Source of the DNA: Acanthamoeba lenticulata
Lineage: Eukaryota > Discosea > Longamoebia > Acanthamoebidae
Assembly: GCA_002179805.1 (NCBI GenBank)
Contig: NAVB01001719.1
Coordinates: 1 to 15,050 of the forward strand
DNA: 15,050 bases
Direction: 5' to 3'
Below the pieces are notes generated by a model that saw nothing but the letters and a program-made list of their open reading frames with translations, was not told the DNA's origin and searched no databases. The position numbers were made by a program, and so were the translations under genes. Of this stretch, positions 1-8,800 are shown piece after piece; positions within the stretch are counted from its first letter, which is position 1; the number at the start of each line of letters is the position of its first letter.

Positions 1-398
1 ATTTTGGCCAGCTGACTGGGGCCAAGGAAGGAAAGGATGTTGAGACGTAGTTCGGCGGGCAAGAGCGAGAGAAACGATCCTTCCTCTTGCCGCACTCGAG
101 TAATTAGGGAAACTGTGCTCAGGCTCATCCGTGGCAGCTCTCCGCTATCGTCATCGTCGTCGTCATCCTCTGCAGAGCTGCCGTCACTCTCCTTGTCATC
201 TGCATCGTCCCCTACTTCGTCTTCCTCTTCCTCTTCGTCATCTTCATCTTCGTCCTCTTTAAAGAGATCTTCGTCGTAATCGTCTTCATCTTCCGAAGAG
301 AAAACTTTGTTTGCGCTGGGCCTTGTCCGGATAACTTTGACGTCCAACATGTCGCCTGCCCTCCGGTCGTCTCCCGAACCTGACTCAGAGAGCTCCAT
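1..398 (-). CDS. F-box protein, N-terminal part (3' end outside window)
   Basis: The minus strand is open from an ATG at 398 to the left edge, 132 codons without an intron. The first ~30 residues are mixed. Then comes a very acidic low-complexity stretch of about 50 residues rich in Asp, Glu and Ser (roughly 100-290). Near the edge the frame reads LLPAELRLNILSFLGPSQLA (about 8-70), a good match to the start of an F-box, with the LPxEL...ILSFL pattern. F-box proteins bind SKP1 and act as substrate receptors of SCF ubiquitin ligases. The substrate-binding part lies outside the window, so the class (LRR, WD40, other) is unknown. A second in-frame ATG lies at 350; I chose 398 because the frame is open and clean from there. 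The acidic N-terminus resembles nuclear F-box proteins, but that is only a guess. Confidence 0.72.
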   Translation of the reverse strand, partial: MELSESGSGDDRRAGDMLDVKVIRTRPSANKVFSSEDEDDYDEDLFKEDEDEDDEEEEEDEVGDDADDKESDGSSAEDDDDDDDSGELPRMSLSTVSLITRVRQEEGSFLSLLPAELRLNILSFLGPSQLAK

Positions 399-767
399 CC
401 CTTCTCTCTTCCGCGCTAGTGTGCTGTTTTTGTTTTGCGTGGTGGTTTGGCAAAAGGGCCTAGTGCATGCCAAGCATACCAAGCGTGAGCACAAACTGTG
501 GCCCGCCAAGCACCTGGGGCGACAAGACTTGTTGACAGGCGTGGTCCTCGCCTCGGCTCGAATCGTCACGAGGGGACGCGTAGCGGGCGATCTCAACTGC
601 GCCAGTTGCGTAACTCTCTGCTGCTTCCTCGGCCACTGTTTCTTTCCAGTGGCGCCTAGGTTTTTTCCCGGTTCGTTGTTTAGTGGGGCTCTGCCATTGG
701 TCCTTTTCTGCAGTTGGCGCCGGTAAAAAGAGCAAGGCCCGATAAACACACAAACAAGCCTTGCGAG
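399..767. promoter_or_regulatory. Divergent intergenic region between F-box and GM2A-like genes
   Basis: This 369-base gap separates two divergently transcribed start codons and must hold both promoters. An inverted CCAAT box (ATTGG) lies at about 696-700, some 70 bases before the ML gene ATG. Two inverted repeats are visible: a 6-base stem with a 3-base spacer at 594-608 and a 7-base stem (GCCACTG/CAGTGGC) with an 8-base spacer at 632-653. I see no convincing TATA box, only A-rich sequence near 724-730. Open frames on both strands here have no recognisable protein features. Confidence 0.55.
632..653. repeat. 7-bp inverted repeat with 8-base spacer
   Basis: GCCACTG at 632-638 is the exact reverse complement of CAGTGGC at 647-653. 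It sits in the shared upstream region of the F-box and GM2A-like genes, about 115 bases before the latter's ATG. It could be a dyad binding site or chance. Confidence 0.5.
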
Positions 768-1578
768 ATGAAGCCCTTCACTGTCCTTGCCGTTTTCCTG
801 TGTCTGGTCGTGCTCGTTTCAGCTTCTGCTCTGTCGCCTCTTCAGGTGCTCCAGGCTCCGCAGCCCCTTGCCCGGACCCTCAGCCCTCCGCAGGAGCCGT
901 TCAGCTTCTCGTGGTCCAACTGTGGAGCGTCCAGCGATCCTACCGTTCTCCTCAGTTTGAACGTCAGCCCTGACCCCATTGTGCTCGGCGCGAACGTCTC
1001 GATTGTTACCAAGGCTTTCCTCAGTGCGCCTTTCCCGCTCAACATAATCTGTCTTTCATTCTAGTGATTTAACCTAGCCGCACAGGCCAAAACGTGACTG
1101 AGACTTCTGGGCAAACTGTGAGCCTCGAGATCTACAAGAAGTTCTTTGGCGCTTGGATTTATGTGCCTTGTGTTGAAGGCGTGGGTTCGTGCACGATCTC
1201 TAACCTCTGCGACAAGATCCACATCCACGACGGCGACCACTGCCCTCTTGCCCAGTGGTATGTTCTTCCTCGTGTTTCAGCTGTTCAAGCGAAGTGTTCC
1301 TAACATTCTGTTGTGTCCACAGGGGTATCCCGTGCAGCTGCCCCTTCAACGCTGGCGCCTACACCATCCCTGCTCCGGGACTCAACATCCACATCAAGAA
1401 CCCCAACCTCAGCTGGCTCACTGACGTGCGCTTTTCCCGCTCCTTGTTGGTTGCGTCTCCACGCCACTCACTTACCGCGCTCGTGCAGGGAGACATCAAG
1501 GTGAAGGCTACCCTCAATGACGCCAGCGGCAAGAGGCTGTCCTGCTACCAGATCGTGGCCTCCATCACCACCGCCTAG
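768..1578 (+). CDS. GM2-activator-like secreted ML-domain lipid-binding protein
   Basis: Exons 768..1023, 1086..1257, 1323..1425 and 1489..1578 join in phase to 206 residues. Residues 1-22 are a signal peptide (basic start, long hydrophobic core), followed by a Pro-rich spacer and then an ML domain from about residue 45. The match is to the GM2 ganglioside activator rather than NPC2: FSWSNC, NVSPDPI, WIYVPC, GSCT, CSCPFNAGAYTIP, SWLT and SGKRL-C all have counterparts. Eight cysteines (52, 114, 121, 127, 138, 147, 149, 196) fit the family pairing 1-8, 2-3, 4-7, 5-6. Family members lift lipids from membranes and present them to lysosomal hydrolases. The product is thus probably lysosomal, phagosomal or secreted. 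Two Asn-X-Ser/Thr sites are possible glycosylation sites. The ATG at 768 is chosen because it begins the signal peptide; upstream in-frame codons look non-coding. The lipid ligand is not predictable. Confidence 0.9.
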
Positions 1579-1673
1579 GAGAAACCACCCGCGCAACAAG
1601 CCTTGTATGAACACTTGAACCAGTTGTTTCATGATAACAATCGTTCGTTGGCGTTGTCGTCAAGAGCAGCTTC
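1579..1673. other. Convergent 3' intergenic region (ML gene / PEMT)
   Basis: Only 95 bases separate the stop codons of two convergent genes, so their 3' untranslated regions almost certainly overlap. I see no AATAAA on either strand. Confidence 0.6.
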
Positions 1674-2632
1674 TTAGTTCTTCTTCTTGTTCTTCTTGGT
1701 CGGAGCGGTCTTGAGGGGGACACCGCCGGTCTTGCCCTTGGCGGCCTTGCGCTGCTTGTCCCTCTGGGCGTAGATGTAGGCCGTAAACGGCCTGTTAAGG
1801 AGGAGCAAAAAGGACATTGAGCAGCATCAGTGCCAGAAGCCACGGTGGAAGCGAGGGAGGGCTCCACGTACTCCTCGAACAGAAGAGCGACACGGTAGAC
1901 GAGGTAGACGACGCCCGTCAAGAGCAAACCAGCAGGGCTGGCCCTCCTGTTGTTACGCGCCCGATCCTGTGGTGAGAAGACACGATGCTGGCGCGAAGGA
2001 CAGACAAGAAGAACGGAAGTACCAGAGCGAGTGAGCAAGGAAGCACATGGTGGAACCGTTGTACATGGGGTTGTCCATCACGTTGAAGGGGAAACCGGTC
2101 ACCATCTTGTCCATAAGAATGCCAAAGTAGTCGCCCAGGTAGGTGCCCGTGATGCCCAGAGCCTGCCGCGCGGACGACGCGTCAATTTGAAGCCGAAGCA
2201 GTACAAAGATCGTGGACTGCAGCCATACCCACATGGACGAGAGCACGAAGGTAGAACCGGAGATAAACAACACAGCAGCGACGCCGCGAATCAGATCCGT
2301 CTGAAGCTCGGGGTGCGTGGCCTGCTCATCCAGAGCCTTGCCGAAGCTTGTGTTGCCGGAACACGCGTGAATTACAGTAATTAAATTCGAAATCGCGGAG
2401 GAGCGAAAGCTACGTACACATAATCGCGGTAGAGGGAGAAAGAAAAGATCCAGGCAGCCAAGATGTAACAGCCAATGTAGGGCGAGGTGGTGATCTTAGT
2501 GAGGAATCGCGTGTAGAACTCAAGACGGGCAATGGTGTTCCAGATGATCGGAGCAATTACAATGCACAGTAGCGCCTGCAAGAACGACGGCTTCGTGTAG
2601 TCGATATAGTCCAAAATGTTAGTTTCGCTCAT
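1674..2632 (-). CDS. PEMT: Phosphatidylethanolamine N-methyltransferase
   Basis: Exons 2632..2418, 2346..2023, 1946..1872 and 1791..1674 join in phase to 243 residues. The enzyme makes phosphatidylcholine by S-adenosylmethionine-dependent methylation of phosphatidylethanolamine in the ER membrane. Conserved blocks are WNTIARLEFYTR (human WNVVARWEHKTR), [63 protein letters not shown]; the Glu-Glu pair of the last block, implicated in SAM binding in the family, is split by the final intron. Several hydrophobic segments fit a polytopic membrane protein. It is longer than human PEMT (199 residues), mainly from a longer mid-loop and a Lys-rich tail. The tail ends KKKN, a KKXX di-lysine ER-retrieval signal. 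The ATG at 2632 is preferred, although the frame stays open upstream to 2869 across the antisense of AVL9 exon 1. The short protein matches PEMT length best. Confidence 0.93.
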
Positions 2633-2757
2633 CTTGGGGTGACCTGGCTTGTGTTCGGCGCAGATGAAGCAGACAAAAGCGAAAGAAAACAAAAAGGAAA
2701 GGCTCTCGCAAAAAGAAAAGCGCTCACCGCTGCGTTGCTTTCCAAGCCAAACGCGAG
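2633..2757. promoter_or_regulatory. Bidirectional promoter region of PEMT and AVL9
   Basis: Only 125 bases lie between the divergent ATGs of PEMT and AVL9, so both transcripts must start here or inside the neighbour's coding region. The segment has a purine-rich stretch on the plus strand (about 2675-2720). No TATA, CCAAT or clear dyad is visible. Confidence 0.6.
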
Positions 2758-5392
2758 ATGGAGGAAGCACGACGAGTCGTGCGAAGAAAAGGAGCGCCAG
2801 AGGTGACTCATATCGTTGTTGTTGGCTTTCATCACCAATTAGGACCGAGGGTTTGTTGTTGCGCGCCATCCAACCTCTTTCTGCCCTTTAGCTAACCTTG
2901 GCCACACCAGGTTGAGTTTGTGTATCCGCCTTTTGCTCCTGCGGATGGGACGCTTGATGGAAAGAGCGGCCTGCCCTCTGCATGGGAGAATCTGCCCTTC
3001 CTCGCGCTTCCAGACGGCGTTCACCGTTCCGGTATACTCGCTTCACTCCTCCAGTCCGAGCCAGTTCTCACTCTCCGCGTTCGCTCTCTGTTGTTGTGCT
3101 CCCGCTCAGAGGAGGACCACTCCTATTTCACATTGCCTCCACTGCCTAGCCAGCGGCCGCGCATAGAGCTGCTCTACGGCGTGTCCTGCTTCCGCCAGAT
3201 CCATATATCTGTACGTCCCCTTTCGCTTGTCCTCTTTCGCTCTGACTAATGCCTCAAGCTGTGGTGTGTTATGGAGGAGCGCAGTCGGTGCTTGTCAATT
3301 CAGAGTCCTACACGCGCACGCTGGTGCAAAAGGCGGTCTGTGCGCTCGCGACCGTCGTACGATCCGCTCCCATTCACCACCACCTCACCGGCGCTCATCA
3401 CCTGCGTGTTGCTTGTCCAGCCCCTGCTGGGCTCCATCCACTCGCGTCTGAGTCTGGTGACCCGCGCCTACTTCGACCAGGGCAATTTTGAGGACACCCA
3501 AGTGCTGGCCCTGGTATGTGCCTGCTGCCCTCTCCCTCAACAAGATTGATAAAAAAGAAACCCACCGGCCCTTCTGCGGGAATGTCGTGCAGGTTCATCA
3601 GCAACTCAACGCTCCGCTTTCCAAGCCAATCGAGGAGCCGTCGTTCTACGTCGGGTTCCACGTTGGCCAATTCGTGAAGCTATTCAAGCGCGACTTCATG
3701 GTGCTGTTCAAGCTGCTGTTGCTCGAACAGAAGGTCCTGCTCAACGGCAGCTTTCCCGTGTCCGACATCTGCAACTGCCTCGTCTCTCTGATGAGCCTCC
3801 TGCCGGGCCTGCTGAGTGATGGCCACCGCGGCTTCCTCAGCCGTGCGCCGATGTCATCGCCTCAGCCAGCGCGAGCCCGGGAGGAAGTCAATGCATCGAC
3901 TTTGTCTCTCCTCTCCCCGCTCGAGCGGCGCGCAGCCTTTGGGTTTCCCCTCCAAATCTTTGACTGCATGGACCGATGGGACGAACCTCTTGACTCGCTC
4001 GAGTCTGGCGACCACGATGACGATGACAATGACGATGAGTCGTCCGACCCTGATGGACACCACTCAGGCGAAGTCGAGGTCCCTTACCGGTACGTTGCGG
4101 TCCCTTTAGCGCTATTTATTGACGCACTTGCCGTTTCTCACGTGCGCGATTGTGATCTTCAGTTCGGGCGCGGTGCCGGTGAAGCTCAACCCACTGTATT
4201 TGTACATTTGCATTCGCCAGATCAGCAACCTGCGAGAGCATCCAGCCTATTTTGCCGCCACGAGCAACCCGTTCTTCACCAGCGTTAGCGATGCTGACGT
4301 GATTGTACAGGTGCTGTGCGTGTGTGCACATGCTGTTTCTTCTTCTCCTCCTTTGATTGTGTGAAGACTGATGATTCCTCCCAAATAATCACCACAGGTT
4401 GACCAGGGCCAGGTGATCATCAAGAACAAGGTTCTCGCTCGTGCTCTCGCGCTCACACCATCCGACAGGCGGTTCATCGACAACATCATCCACAGCGTAG
4501 AGCAGTGTGAAGGTATTCCTTGTCCCTCGCGCAGCGTAAGCCTTCCCCCAAACGCCTAACGTCCTGCCAGATGGAGGAGGGACCTACTGGGAGGGAAGCG
4601 ATGATTGGATCCGGGCCGAATTTGCGTCGTATCTGGAGTCATTCTGTGCCGCGCTTCTCACCGTTCCTCGTATCTTCTCCAAGGAGCGCGAAGAAGTCGA
4701 CCTCTGTACTTACCTCTGTTCTCCTCTCGCCCCTCCTGCCCCGCTCGACTTGCCGCGCTCATCTATTTCCATCCTCTCCCTTCCTTCTCCGTTCCCTCGT
4801 ATAGCACCCGTGGTGGATTTCAACCTGTCGTGGGCCAAGGCCTGGTTGGCCACGGTGAACCACCAGAGGTGGAAGCTCCGTGTTAAGAGGACGCTCGTCA
4901 GCAGCCTTGTGGCTCCGGTGTACGCTGTTCCCCATCTGATTCCTCAGCTCCGTCTCGGAGGATGTTGATTGTCGCGTCACTGTGTGTCACCAGGCACCCG
5001 GCTGGAGCGCCGGCGGACATCTTGGACGAGATATCTGATGGTGTCAGTGGCCTCTCCGAGAGGCTTGCCAGGTCCCCGCCGCCTTATGCACCACTGATGA
5101 TCCGAATTATGACAGCTAACAACCAAACTACAGCAAAGTAGCTGAGATGGAGCTTGCGCCGCTGAAGGAGAAGCTGGGCACCGTGAGGACAAACTTCTTG
5201 CGGGGCTGGACCAAGTTGGTGAATGACAGCAAGGCCATGGGCCGCGAGTACCTGAACAACTGGGAGGCCGCGGGCAAGAAGCCACAATCGCCTCACACCA
5301 CTGCCTCCGCCTCCTCCTCCGCTGCCTCCTCTGCTTCCTCCTCCCCATCCAAGGGCGAAGATCAAGACCGGCACCCACGGCCACCACAGTGA
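2758..5392 (+). CDS. AVL9: AVL9-family DENN-domain membrane-trafficking protein
   Basis: Twelve exons join in phase to 591 residues: 2758..2850, 2911..3031, 3110..3210, 3285..3356, 3421..3513, 3593..4089, 4163..4310, 4398..4512, 4571..4705, 4805..4868, 4994..5071, 5134..5392. AVL9 proteins act in late secretory transport and polarised cell growth, and carry a divergent DENN module of the kind that regulates Rab GTPases. The start MEEARR and HIVVVGFHH mirror human AVL9. Further matches are VEFVYPP, LPFLALPDG, YGVSCFRQI, LVQKAVCAL, VLFKLLLLEQKVLL, LPGLL, GSDDWIRAEFASYL. An acidic linker (about residues 298-315, encoded near 4010-4060) sits where the family has its variable insert, and the C-terminus is Ser/Ala-rich. 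Two junctions are less certain: exon 3/4, where another acceptor at 3258 would need a weaker donor, and exon 10/11, where the donor at 4869 is weak and chosen by phase. Human AVL9 is 648 residues. Confidence 0.91.
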
Positions 5393-5556
5393 ACTCCTGG
5401 CAGGTTGCGCGGGTATGCATTCACGGGGAGCCCGTGGAGGCGGACGTATGTACGAGTACAGGCGCCATATGGGTGAAGTGCTTATATTATAGATATATCT
5501 ACATCGTCGCGGAGGAAATGGCGTGACTTTGCCGCAAAACTGATGCAGCAGAAGCT
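5393..5556. other. Convergent 3' intergenic region (AVL9 / VAMP7-like)
   Basis: These 164 bases separate two convergent stop codons. The centre is AT-rich (5481-5502) within a GC-rich background and contains a 12-base palindrome. No AATAAA is seen on either strand. It is probably where the two transcripts end. Confidence 0.55.
5490..5501. repeat. 12-bp perfect palindrome, AT-rich
   Basis: TAGATATATCTA reads the same on both strands and lies midway between the convergent stop codons of AVL9 and the VAMP7-like gene. Being AT-rich it is the most likely of the intergenic palindromes to be accidental. Confidence 0.6.
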
Positions 5557-6372
5557 TCACAGTTGGTCTTTGATGCTCAGGAGGATGATGCCTACGATGA
5601 GGAGCAGCAAAATCTGTCACCGAGAGAAGGCGTTAGTGGGCAGCGTAGCGCAAGCGCTGCAAGAGGAGGCTAGCCGCACCAGGCAGCAAATGAAGAGCAC
5701 CAGGGTCCAAAAGAGGTTCCTCCTTCTCTCGAGGCACTTCTGCCGGGAGGCCACACGTTGGAAGATGCTGCCCTGCTCCTTTAGCTTCTCCGTGGACTCG
5801 ACCATATCCTCGAGCTTTCCCTCTCGCACCAGCAACCTGTCCAAGTTGCCTAGCGCGACCTTCTTCACGTCCTCTACTTTGCCTTGGATCTTGGCGATCT
5901 TGTCCACCTGAGCTGGGTCCGAGTACCGCTTCTGCAACAGCGCTGTTGGTGAGACCAGACATAGCCCCAAATGTAGAGATGCGCACCATCTCCGCCTGGA
6001 CGAAGCGCTCAAAGGTGGATATGTTTTGCTTGTCTTCATAGCCGCCACGCTCATACTCAGCTTTCAAGGCCGAGAGGAAGTCAAAGGCCACCCTGCCTTT
6101 CAGCTCTCCGGCCTTACCGGCGCAAAGGTAGACCACTGAGTCCGCGGTCAACACGTTGAAGAGGTATCTGTTCAGGCGCGGTGTTAGGCTCAGCTTAGAC
6201 AAGGAAGGTAGTTTGTGACCTACCCCTTGTCCTCGAATGACTTCTTTCCATCTTCTCGGTTGTCTATCCTCTTGGAGATGCTGCGAGCTGTTTCCAGAGG
6301 AGTACCATCGACTTCAGCCACTTCCGTACTCCGTCCATCCTCCTCCACGATCACAACCACGCCAATCGTCAT
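5557..6372 (-). CDS. VAMP7-like longin R-SNARE
   Basis: Exons 6372..6224, 6167..5987, 5931..5680 and 5613..5557 join in phase to 212 residues (human VAMP7 has 220). R-SNAREs on vesicles pair with Q-SNAREs to drive fusion at late endosomes, lysosomes or the plasma membrane. Residues 1 to about 110 form a longin domain (GYLFNVLTADSVVYLC, then FDFLSALKAEYERGG). A SNARE motif follows at about 113-172, with the zero-layer arginine in NLDRLLVREGKLEDM aligning with VAMP7 NIDLVAQRGERLELL. A basic/aromatic junction (LERRRNLFW) leads into one C-terminal transmembrane segment of ~24 residues, interrupted by the last intron, with a short luminal tail SIKDQL. Without that last splice the frame would run into a Cys/Ser-rich non-membrane tail, so the splice is well supported. 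Assignment to VAMP7 rather than VAMP71/72-like paralogues is approximate. Confidence 0.9.
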
Positions 6373-6582
6373 CTTCTTCAAGCTCCTCAAGTGGGTCTAG
6401 AACAAGCTGACAGTAGACGGCCCACGCCCCTTTTGGAGATGTGGCCTGTTACCGCAAGGGGCACGCAGTCAAGCCACGCCAGCAATACTTTTAAAAAGCA
6501 TTTATGACTTTTCTGCTGACGTCAGCCACGACACCCACTTCAGCGTGTCGCTCTGGCTGCGCGAGAGACGAGAGCCGGCATG
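6373..6582 (-). promoter_or_regulatory. VAMP7-like promoter and RhoGAP 3' region
   Basis: This 210-base tandem gap carries the 3' end of the RhoGAP gene and the promoter of the VAMP7-like gene, both on the minus strand. A CRE-type palindrome is at 6515-6526. Downstream of it on the minus strand are AT-rich TATA-like stretches at 6488-6507 (reading TTTTTAAAAG and CATAAATG), about 115-135 bases before the ATG at 6372. Confidence 0.45.
6515..6526. promoter_or_regulatory. 12-bp palindrome holding a full CRE (TGACGTCA)
   Basis: GCTGACGTCAGC is a perfect palindrome and includes TGACGTCA (6517-6524), the canonical site of CREB/ATF-type bZIP dimers in other eukaryotes. It lies 143 bases upstream of the VAMP7-like ATG and 57 bases past the RhoGAP stop codon. 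Whether this organism's bZIP proteins use it is inference. Confidence 0.45.
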
Positions 6583-8529
6583 CTACTCGGCCACCTTGCT
6601 CCGGTCGCCCAGAGGCTTGGTCGCAGGGGATGACGAGGGTGAGTCGGCAAAGGCGTCTCCTGCAGCAGCCCTTCCCTTCTTGGTTCGTACTCGGACCACA
6701 GTAAAGCTGGTGCGCCCAAACTGTTGTGTGGTTGTAGTTGTCATGTCAGCCTCGGCATTCACCAAGAGGTTTGAGACTCGTCGACGGACCTTCTTGGGGT
6801 GTGGCGAGGGGTGCTTCGAAGCCGGCTGGTACGGCGAAGTGAGCATCATGCTGTTCTCCACGTTCTCCTTGTCCAGTGCAAGGGGAGGCACGGCTGGGCT
6901 CATCTGAGATACTCCTGACGCGCCGAGCGTTGGCGATGCCGCGCACATGACCTTTTCCTTGCCGATCTCCTGTGTGGAGCAAGCAGCCCATAACGTCTGC
7001 GTAAGCCAAGAGACGGGACGAGCAAGATGACTTGGGCGTGTAAAGTACCATTGCAATGCTCTCGAGCACGTTCTGCCCGACGGGCAAGGAGAATCTCTTG
7101 TCCTTGAGCGCCTGCAGCACCTGGTCCCTGACCGCCTCGTCGGAATCGAGGGCGAACTCCTCCCGGCATTCGTCTTCATCGATTTCCTTCTCCCACTCCT
7201 CGATGCAAACGTCTTCGCCGGGACGTCTTCGCTTGGAAGGAGACTCGTGGAAGCTTCGTGACATGCGCTTCAGTCGTTGCAACAGACCTTTGTCGCTCAT
7301 GTCCGCAGAGGCCTCACCCGACTCAGCGTCACGCTTCACAGTCGACTCGGGCTCGAGCAACGGGCGCACTGTTCGGTGGAGCGTTGGAAGGCTAGTGGGA
7401 TGCGCGATCATGAGCTCAACCACCTTGATGACGTTGTTGATGCCCTGCAGCTGAACCAGAGGATCATCAATCCCCGAAGCGCTAGGCGAGGGCCGCAACA
7501 GCGCAGGTCCGATCACCGTGGCAAGGTTGTGCGGGCCCATGCAGTTCTCGTTGCTGTGTGTTGAGATCTTGTGGAGTGCAATAGTATCGCAACATATAAC
7601 AATGTACATAAGGAAATGGTCCGTGAAAGAGAGCTGAGTGGCAACGCACTTCATGAAGCAGATCGAGTAGTTCGCGGAAGAGGTGGCAGTTGTCGTCAGA
7701 CAGGGTGGCCAAGAGGTCATTTATGTCCGACAGCTTTTTCTCTGCGTCTGTGTCGTCATCTGAGAGGAACAAGGCCTTGAGAACTCGCAACAACTGTAAA
7801 TGAAGCACCTGCGGCGTACCAGCGATTGCGAGCAGCTGAGGGTAGAGATCGAAGGTGAGGAGAGGAACGGGGAGCTCTCGAAGGAAGAGCTTCAGCACGC
7901 CTGTTACTTCGTGGCAGCTCGGAAAGAGAACCTCGTCGTCAAAGTTAGCAGTCAGACTCCCTGCGGGTAGACCGGACAGGGAATCAGCAAACGCAGACCA
8001 CCAGAGGCTGGGGCAATAGTACCTTGATGAAAGAATTGCCTGAGCTTGGTGATAGACTCGTGGAAACCGGACAAGCGGAAGATACCCTCTGTGGTGATGC
8101 CTCCTGCAGCAACCAGCGTTCGTGTGAGTTGGGCACAGTAGCCGATGATGGACAGCTTATACCTTTGGCTCGAAGATAGGAAACACAGGCAGATACCACG
8201 AAAGGCACACTCGGATTGAATGTCCATGTCGCTGAGGTAAAACCAGCCCGCATGAGGCGGATGCGCTGCTCCATCATCACTTCAGCCAAGGGCTTCCCAA
8301 ACACAGTCTCCTCGGCCCGTTCCCCGCGAGGAGAATTTGAAATTTGAATGAAGGCCTCTGTCATTCGACTCCTCGCTTTCTTCATCCGTTTGGACAAGCT
8401 TGAGGAGAGAACCGTTCGCTTCCTCTGTGGCAAAGCACGAAGTTAACAACCGTTTTTGGTGTCAGAGATGAAATCACACAAGCATACTTTGTTTGGGGAG
8501 GTTTCTGTGGATGTGACGGGCTGTTCCAT
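6583..8529 (-). CDS. RhoGAP-domain protein with long uncharacterised C-terminus
   Basis: Exons 8529..8488, 8424..8163, 8103..8023, 7960..7650, 7567..7049 and 6969..6583 join in phase to 533 residues. The short N-terminus is basic (KRMKKARSR). A RhoGAP domain spans about residues 55-285: FGKPLAEVM, VVSACVSYL, then TTEGIFRLSG with the catalytic arginine finger (R111), LKLFLRELPVPLL, and ENCMGPHNLATVIGPALLR with the usual Asn. Such domains speed GTP hydrolysis by Rho/Rac/Cdc42 GTPases and so shape the actin cytoskeleton. The remaining ~240 residues have no domain I recognise: a basic Ser-rich patch (KRMSRSFHESPSKRRRPG), an acidic segment (EEWEKEIDEDECREEF), a probable helical stretch, and a Ser/Pro/Thr-rich tail with KKVRRRVS and VRVRTKKG. 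These look like phosphorylation targets and possible nuclear signals. The GTPase target cannot be told from sequence. Confidence 0.88.
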
Positions 8530-8800
8530 CTTCTGATGATTAGGACAGGACTGAATCGATTCAGGTCAGAATTGCGGTGGGCTCGATGGTGTAAGCCTCA
8601 GCAACCCAACGGTGGGCGCCCGCCAGCTCCCGCCAAACGAACCAACGGCCGCGCATTCCATTTTCAACATACTTGTGATGTGCGTCAAAATGTTAAAAAT
8701 GCTAATTCTTCGAAACAGCAGAATCGTTCCGCTAACAAGCCCTCCTCTTTACCCCCACGCTTGTTGTCGCCACATCAAAAATTGATAACGACTAGTAACC
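8530..8800. promoter_or_regulatory. Divergent promoter region of RhoGAP and HOP2 genes
   Basis: This 271-base gap separates divergent start codons. It holds a 14-base perfect palindrome at 8551-8564, only 22 bases from the RhoGAP ATG, so it may lie in the 5' leader. The HOP2-proximal half (8680-8800) is AT-richer than its surroundings. There is no obvious TATA box. Confidence 0.55.
8551..8564. repeat. 14-bp perfect palindrome upstream of RhoGAP/HOP2
   Basis: CTGAATCGATTCAG is identical on both strands. It lies 22 bases before the RhoGAP start and 237 bases before the HOP2 start. It could be a homodimer binding site or an RNA hairpin in the RhoGAP leader. Confidence 0.6.

Noticed and set aside
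37..279. Plus-strand Ser-rich open frame
   Set aside because: It is the antisense of the acidic Asp/Glu tract of the F-box gene; GAx codons read backwards give TCx serine codons.
307..753. Open frames on both strands (plus 307-726, minus 460-753) in the F-box/GM2A gap
   Set aside because: No domain, no repeat of a family pattern and no good splice link to a neighbour. The minus frame could in theory be an upstream F-box exon, but nothing supports it.
3259..3284. Alternative AVL9 exon 4 start at 3259 (AG at 3257-3258, near a good branch-point-like CTGACTAAT)
   Set aside because: It needs the weak donor at 3215 instead of GTACGT at 3211, and gives a longer loop than human AVL9. Start at 3285 keeps spacing close to human; RNA-seq would decide.
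4869..4993. Reading AVL9 straight through without intron 10
   Set aside because: The frame meets a TGA at 4966-4968, and the downstream family-like segment is in another frame, so an intron is required even though its donor is weak.
8530..8570. Possible C/D-box snoRNA (TGATGAT followed by CTGA)
   Set aside because: The first base of the C box does not fit, the two boxes are too close for a normal snoRNA and there is no terminal stem; the CTGA belongs to the palindrome.
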